NCBI GenBank assembly: GCA_016806645.1
Contig: JACSYO010002131.1
Location: 534,001 to 598,000, forward strand
Direction: 5' to 3'
Length of the DNA stretch: 64,000 nucleotides
Source: Ophiodon elongatus
Taxonomy: Eukaryota > Chordata > Actinopteri > Perciformes > Hexagrammidae
Made by a program: the position numbers and the translations under genes. Position 1 is the stretch's first letter. Each line of letters opens with the position of its first letter. The notes beneath the pieces are model-generated. The model was given only the letters and a program-made list of their open reading frames with translations. It made no database searches and was not told where the DNA came from. Below, one piece after another: positions 60,954 through 64,000 of the stretch.

Positions 60954-61194
60954 CCAGAAAGGAGGGGCGAAGTTTCAACGCTGTGTTAACGAACAGCAAC
61001 TCTTTTACTTTGTGATCATACAGTAAAGTTTAAACAATGTTTTAAAACACTCTTCCACATCTTCACCAAGTACTCCAGGAATGCCATAATTAGTTTATAA
61101 CTTTCCATAATGTGTAATGTCATAAAGTAATGTACAGTGAGCAGCATTAATAAATAATAACAACTGAAAGAAGTAACTTTAACTTACTGTCCAT
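58503..61194 (-). CDS. GIMAP-family GTPase with short C-terminal membrane anchor
   Basis: Two coding exons. The first contributes only ATG GAC A (61188-61194) before a perfect GTAAGT donor. The second is 58503-59203, entered in phase 1 after 'ttctctttcag'. The product has 235 residues. The AIG1 domain is complete: G1 GKTGVGKSS, G3 DTPGFFDT, G4 THGD and the GIMAP box CRGRCHVIDNKYW. After MLQ the protein departs from its neighbour at 62237 and ends in a hydrophobic stretch, LFLVIAGAVAIALLGLFLG, so it is probably tail-anchored in an intracellular membrane, as are some mammalian GIMAPs. The roughly 2-kb intron contains a hAT insertion and CT repeats. The first exon is inferred from phase and donor only. 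Confidence 0.75.
59257..59264. repeat. hAT target-site duplication, left copy
   Basis: ctctacat, identical to 60376-60383 on the right side of the hAT element. Confidence 0.8.
59265..60375 (+). mobile_element. Internally deleted hAT transposon with TIRs and 8-bp TSD
   Basis: The ends cataggtgtcaaactca (left) and tgagtttgacacccctg (right) are inverted repeats with two mismatches. The 8-bp sequence ctctacat flanks both ends (59257-59264 and 60376-60383), as expected for hAT. Inside, from ATG at 59526, three frames together give MSKKRKIDAEGKR, then EEAVCLLCYE, then VMKEYNVRWHFDTKHGAKY. This is the BED-like Cys2His2 N-terminus of a hAT-type transposase also seen in GTF2IRD2-like proteins. The catalytic part is missing, so the copy is dead. 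It lies in intron 1 of the 58503-61194 GIMAP gene. Confidence 0.85.
60376..60383. repeat. hAT target-site duplication, right copy
   Basis: ctctacat, identical to 59257-59264. Confidence 0.8.
60411..60521. repeat. (CT)n microsatellite
   Basis: Interrupted CT dinucleotide run with CTAG breaks, in intron 1 of the GIMAP gene at 58503-61194. Confidence 0.95.
60913..60951. repeat. (CT)n microsatellite
   Basis: About 18 CT units, about 240 nt from the first coding exon of the same GIMAP gene. Confidence 0.95.
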
Positions 61195-61315
61195 GTTTTT
61201 AGAAGAGAAATCAGCGAAGAGTAAAATGTTTCGACCAGACGACGTCCTACGTGGCTCCTTTCTCCTGTGGTCAGACTTTTAAGTTTCACTTCCACTTACT
61301 GTAAGAGGGGGTGGT

Positions 61316-61352
61316 CGTGTGTGTGCGTGCGTGTGCGTGTGCGTGTGCGTGT

Positions 61353-61389
<37 letters not shown>

Positions 61390-61390
61390 G
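61316..61390. repeat. (GT)n/(GC)n microsatellite
   Basis: Alternating GTGC and GT units upstream of the GIMAP first exon. The purine-pyrimidine alternation could form Z-DNA. Confidence 0.93.
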
Positions 61391-62230
61391 TGGAAGAGGG
61401 TAGTTTACTTTACCAAGTAAAAACTTGATTTGCTCAAATAACATTTTCCACAGGTTTCAATGTATCCGTTGTTTATTTTTGTCTTGGTGATACATTATAA
61501 TCCACAAAGAACCACAACTATTGTCAAACAAAATTATGTTGTACATAGATTACATGTTTCGTTCTGTAACAGGAAACAGTGAACAATGTTTCAACAGGAG
61601 ACAGAAATACAAACAGTGTAAACTAGTTTGATTAGAACATTTTCTAAATAGCTTGAAACAATTTTATATTTATTTATAAAGTTGATCAAACATATAGATA
61701 CATATAGATCTTATCTATGAAAGATATAATAATGTCATATGTATGTCTACTGTTGACAATACATATACTAAACAACATATCAGACATTTTGTGCTAAAAA
61801 TAAGAAAAGATAGAACCTTTTTTAAACATTAGGCAAATTGCTATTTAGCTGTTACAACACAAATTAGGAAATACAAAAAAAAACATTAGGAGCAAATCCA
61901 AAATTACATACAAAGCCAAAACAGGTTAACATGGATCATAAAATATAAACAATATGGATCAGGCATGTGTATAATATACATTCTGAAGTACAGCTACGTG
62001 TAAGTAGATATGTATGGTTTGTAAAGAAAAAATAAATTGCTTGTGAAACCGGAATAAGCGACTAAAGTTTGAATTACATATTACAAATGAATAAACGTGA
62101 TCATCTCAATGGATATTTCATGCTATTTAAAGGGAGGTGTGACTTTTTAATGATAAATTCTCCCTACGTCTGATCATCTGTTTTGATTCTGTTTCATCTT
62201 TAGCTGTATTATCGTGTGCTTTTGATACTA
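61391..62230. other. Spacer between the two intact GIMAP genes
   Basis: AT-rich, with no coding signal. It holds the 3' flank of the GIMAP gene at 62237 and the upstream region of the one at 58503. Confidence 0.45.
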
Positions 62231-62236
62231 ATAGTG

Positions 62237-63222
62237 TTATTTCATGAAAGCATCTGCTGCACTATTTAATGCTTCGCTTGGTGTGTCTGCTCCCTCAACT
62301 GCATCGCATCCTGTAATTGCTCCTTTCACCGCTCCTCTTAAAGCAGCACCAACTGCCCTTTGCACTGTGACTTCTGACAATATAGCTCCTCTTTGTGGTA
62401 AAGCTGTGAAAACATCTCTAACCATCTCCATGAGACCAAAAAGAGCTCCCAGCAATGCACCTGTTGTAAAACCTGCCAGTTTGATCAAAAGCCTGTCAAA
62501 TACTCTGTCTTTAGCCTCCTCTCTGATCTGAACCTCTGACATGTTTCCTGGTGACTGTCTAATGAGTTGCACCTCCTGCATTATTATGTCCTTCACTGCT
62601 TGTAGCATCTCATTGGTGTAGCATCTTCCTCTGTTTGCCTCAATCATCCTATCTATTGTCTTGAGTAGCTCCTTCACCTGGAACTGGTTGCTTCTGTATT
62701 CACCCTGCTGGTTGTTGTTCCAGTATTTATTATCAATGACGTGGCAGCGGCCTCCGCACTTCTTCATCAGATCACTCAGAAGCTTATTACCACGGAGAAA
62801 GTCCTCAATGGTCTGTCCTTCAAGGAGCTGGTCACCATGAGTAAAGACAACTGTTGCATACTTGAAAACTTCTTCAGAGAAGTATTGATTTATTTTAGTG
62901 ATGACAGACTGCTCGTGCTCTGTGTATCTCTCCACTTTAAGCGCAATGAGAAAAGCATGAGGCCCAGGAGCGCATTCTGTGATGCACCTCACTATTTCAG
63001 ACTTCAGCTCCTCCTCAGATTGATCTGTGTCGAAGAAACCAGGATTGTCAATCAAAGTGATGTTTCTTCCATTGACAGATGTAGTCTCTGCTTGGCATTT
63101 TCTTGTTTCAGAGTTGACAGTGTGTCCGATCTTGAACCGTTCCTCTCCAAATATGTTGTTAGCCAGACTGCTTTTCCCAACTCCAGTTTTTCCCAGGATG
63201 ACAATTCTCCTGCTGTTTGACA
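62237..63222 (-). CDS. GIMAP-family GTPase, main exon (5' exon outside window)
   Basis: A single large exon entered in phase 1 after 'ttctctttcag', encoding about 327 residues to the stop. The AIG1 domain has G1 GKTGVGKSS, G4 THGD and the GIMAP box CGGRCHVIDNKYW. G3 reads IDNPGFFDT instead of DTPG; the essential Asp and Gly remain. The C-terminal part has a helical EVQIREEAKDRVFDRLL segment and a Gly/Ala-rich hydrophobic region (GALLGALFGLMEM), as in the pseudogene at 53865. The first exon is missing here. The sequence at 63850-64000 matches 60630-60770, which lies about 420 nt before the first exon of the neighbouring GIMAP gene, so the missing exon is expected just past the window end. Confidence 0.82.
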
Positions 63223-63224
63223 CT

Positions 63225-64000
63225 GAAAGAGAATAATGTCCATCAATAATACTGTACATTTGTCTTTTGACAAAAAAAAACAACCTTATTGGTCAGAAGT
63301 CCATCTTATTAAGTAGTTGCATAAGCATAATAAGAGAATGAAGAATAGTGTCAATATAAAAGAGGCCGACGAGCATCAAGAACATTTTATATATATAAAG
63401 TCTTCTAAAAGTACAAATCACTGTTCAGCAACATAAGTTAATCTATCGTGGTGAAGAACACACAGGATCATTTTGTAAACAGGTCTAAAAAAGATGATCA
63501 GGTTTTCTTGGCCCTGATCCAAATCTGAGTCCTTTTATGTTTGGTATCTGGAACAGAGTCTGATCCAATACTTATTTACCTCAATTTTAAATAAATGTGT
63601 TTGTGACATGTTGAAATAATAACTTTAGCTCACTAGATTTGGCGCTCCTCATTTTTCACCTCGCTACTTGATCCAAATACTGGAGGTCCTGATTCAAAAC
63701 TATTACATTGATCATCTTAAATTATTGTTATGATATTAAGTTTAACTGAAATAATGCAACTCATGAAAACAACCTTAACAATATCTAAGAATTAAAAGCT
63801 GCTGCCTGAATGTTTTGTAATAAGATACAAATAATATATTTTATATATAATAATCATATTCAGCATGACTGTTTTACATATTTTTGTAAGACTCATATTT
63901 GACTATAACTACACTATATTTTAGTGTAACTACACTGTTCTGTATTTGACCTCTAATTCTTTAAACCTACAATATATAGCTTTCTGCTGCTTGAGGTCTC
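63225..64000. other. Intron of the last GIMAP gene, duplicated from its neighbour
   Basis: No coding sequence. From about 63850 to the end it is a near copy of 60630-60770 ('catattcagcatgactgttt', 'gctttctgctgcttgaggtc'), showing that the two GIMAP genes share a duplicated first intron. Confidence 0.7.

Overview
The window is vertebrate nuclear DNA, almost certainly from a ray-finned (percomorph-type) fish. The evidence is short exons with GT-AG introns, a teleost tRNA-derived SINE, hAT and LINE remnants, many microsatellites, and three gene families that expand in tandem in fish: leukotriene B4 receptor-like GPCRs, finTRIM-type TRIM E3 ligases and GIMAP (AIG1) GTPases. Every gene I can support lies on the minus strand. 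Exon limits below were set by hand from splice sites, reading phase and comparison of the copies within the window.

Region 1 (about 0.7-16.1 kb) is a three-unit tandem array with a period of about 5.3 kb. Each unit carries one three-exon LTB4-receptor-like gene (1630-4637, 6908-9908, 12244-15207). A diverged fourth receptor of the same family (18562-21598) follows. It has a 41-nt microexon in the third extracellular loop and a Tyr where the DRY Asp should be. A SINE with intact 13-bp target-site duplications sits between the array and the fourth gene.

Region 2 (about 21.6-27.2 kb) is gene-poor: a GC-rich candidate promoter, retroposon tails and a LINE fragment.

Region 3 (27.3-64 kb) is an immune-type cluster in which TRIM and GIMAP genes alternate: TRIM A, GIMAP exon, macrodomain exons, TRIM B (damaged), GIMAP remnant, TRIM C, GIMAP pseudogene, GIMAP, GIMAP (5' end outside the window). 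The most unusual item is at 32621-40648. Six exons encoding an RRM-like domain and two macrodomains run, in matching splice phase, into an AIG1 GTPase exon that has no start codon of its own. The predicted product is a 1312-residue RRM/macro/macro/GIMAP fusion protein.

The receptors would sense a chemotactic lipid. The TRIM, macrodomain and GIMAP families are typical of interferon-linked or lymphocyte defence in fish. This functional link is an inference from the families; nothing here demonstrates it.
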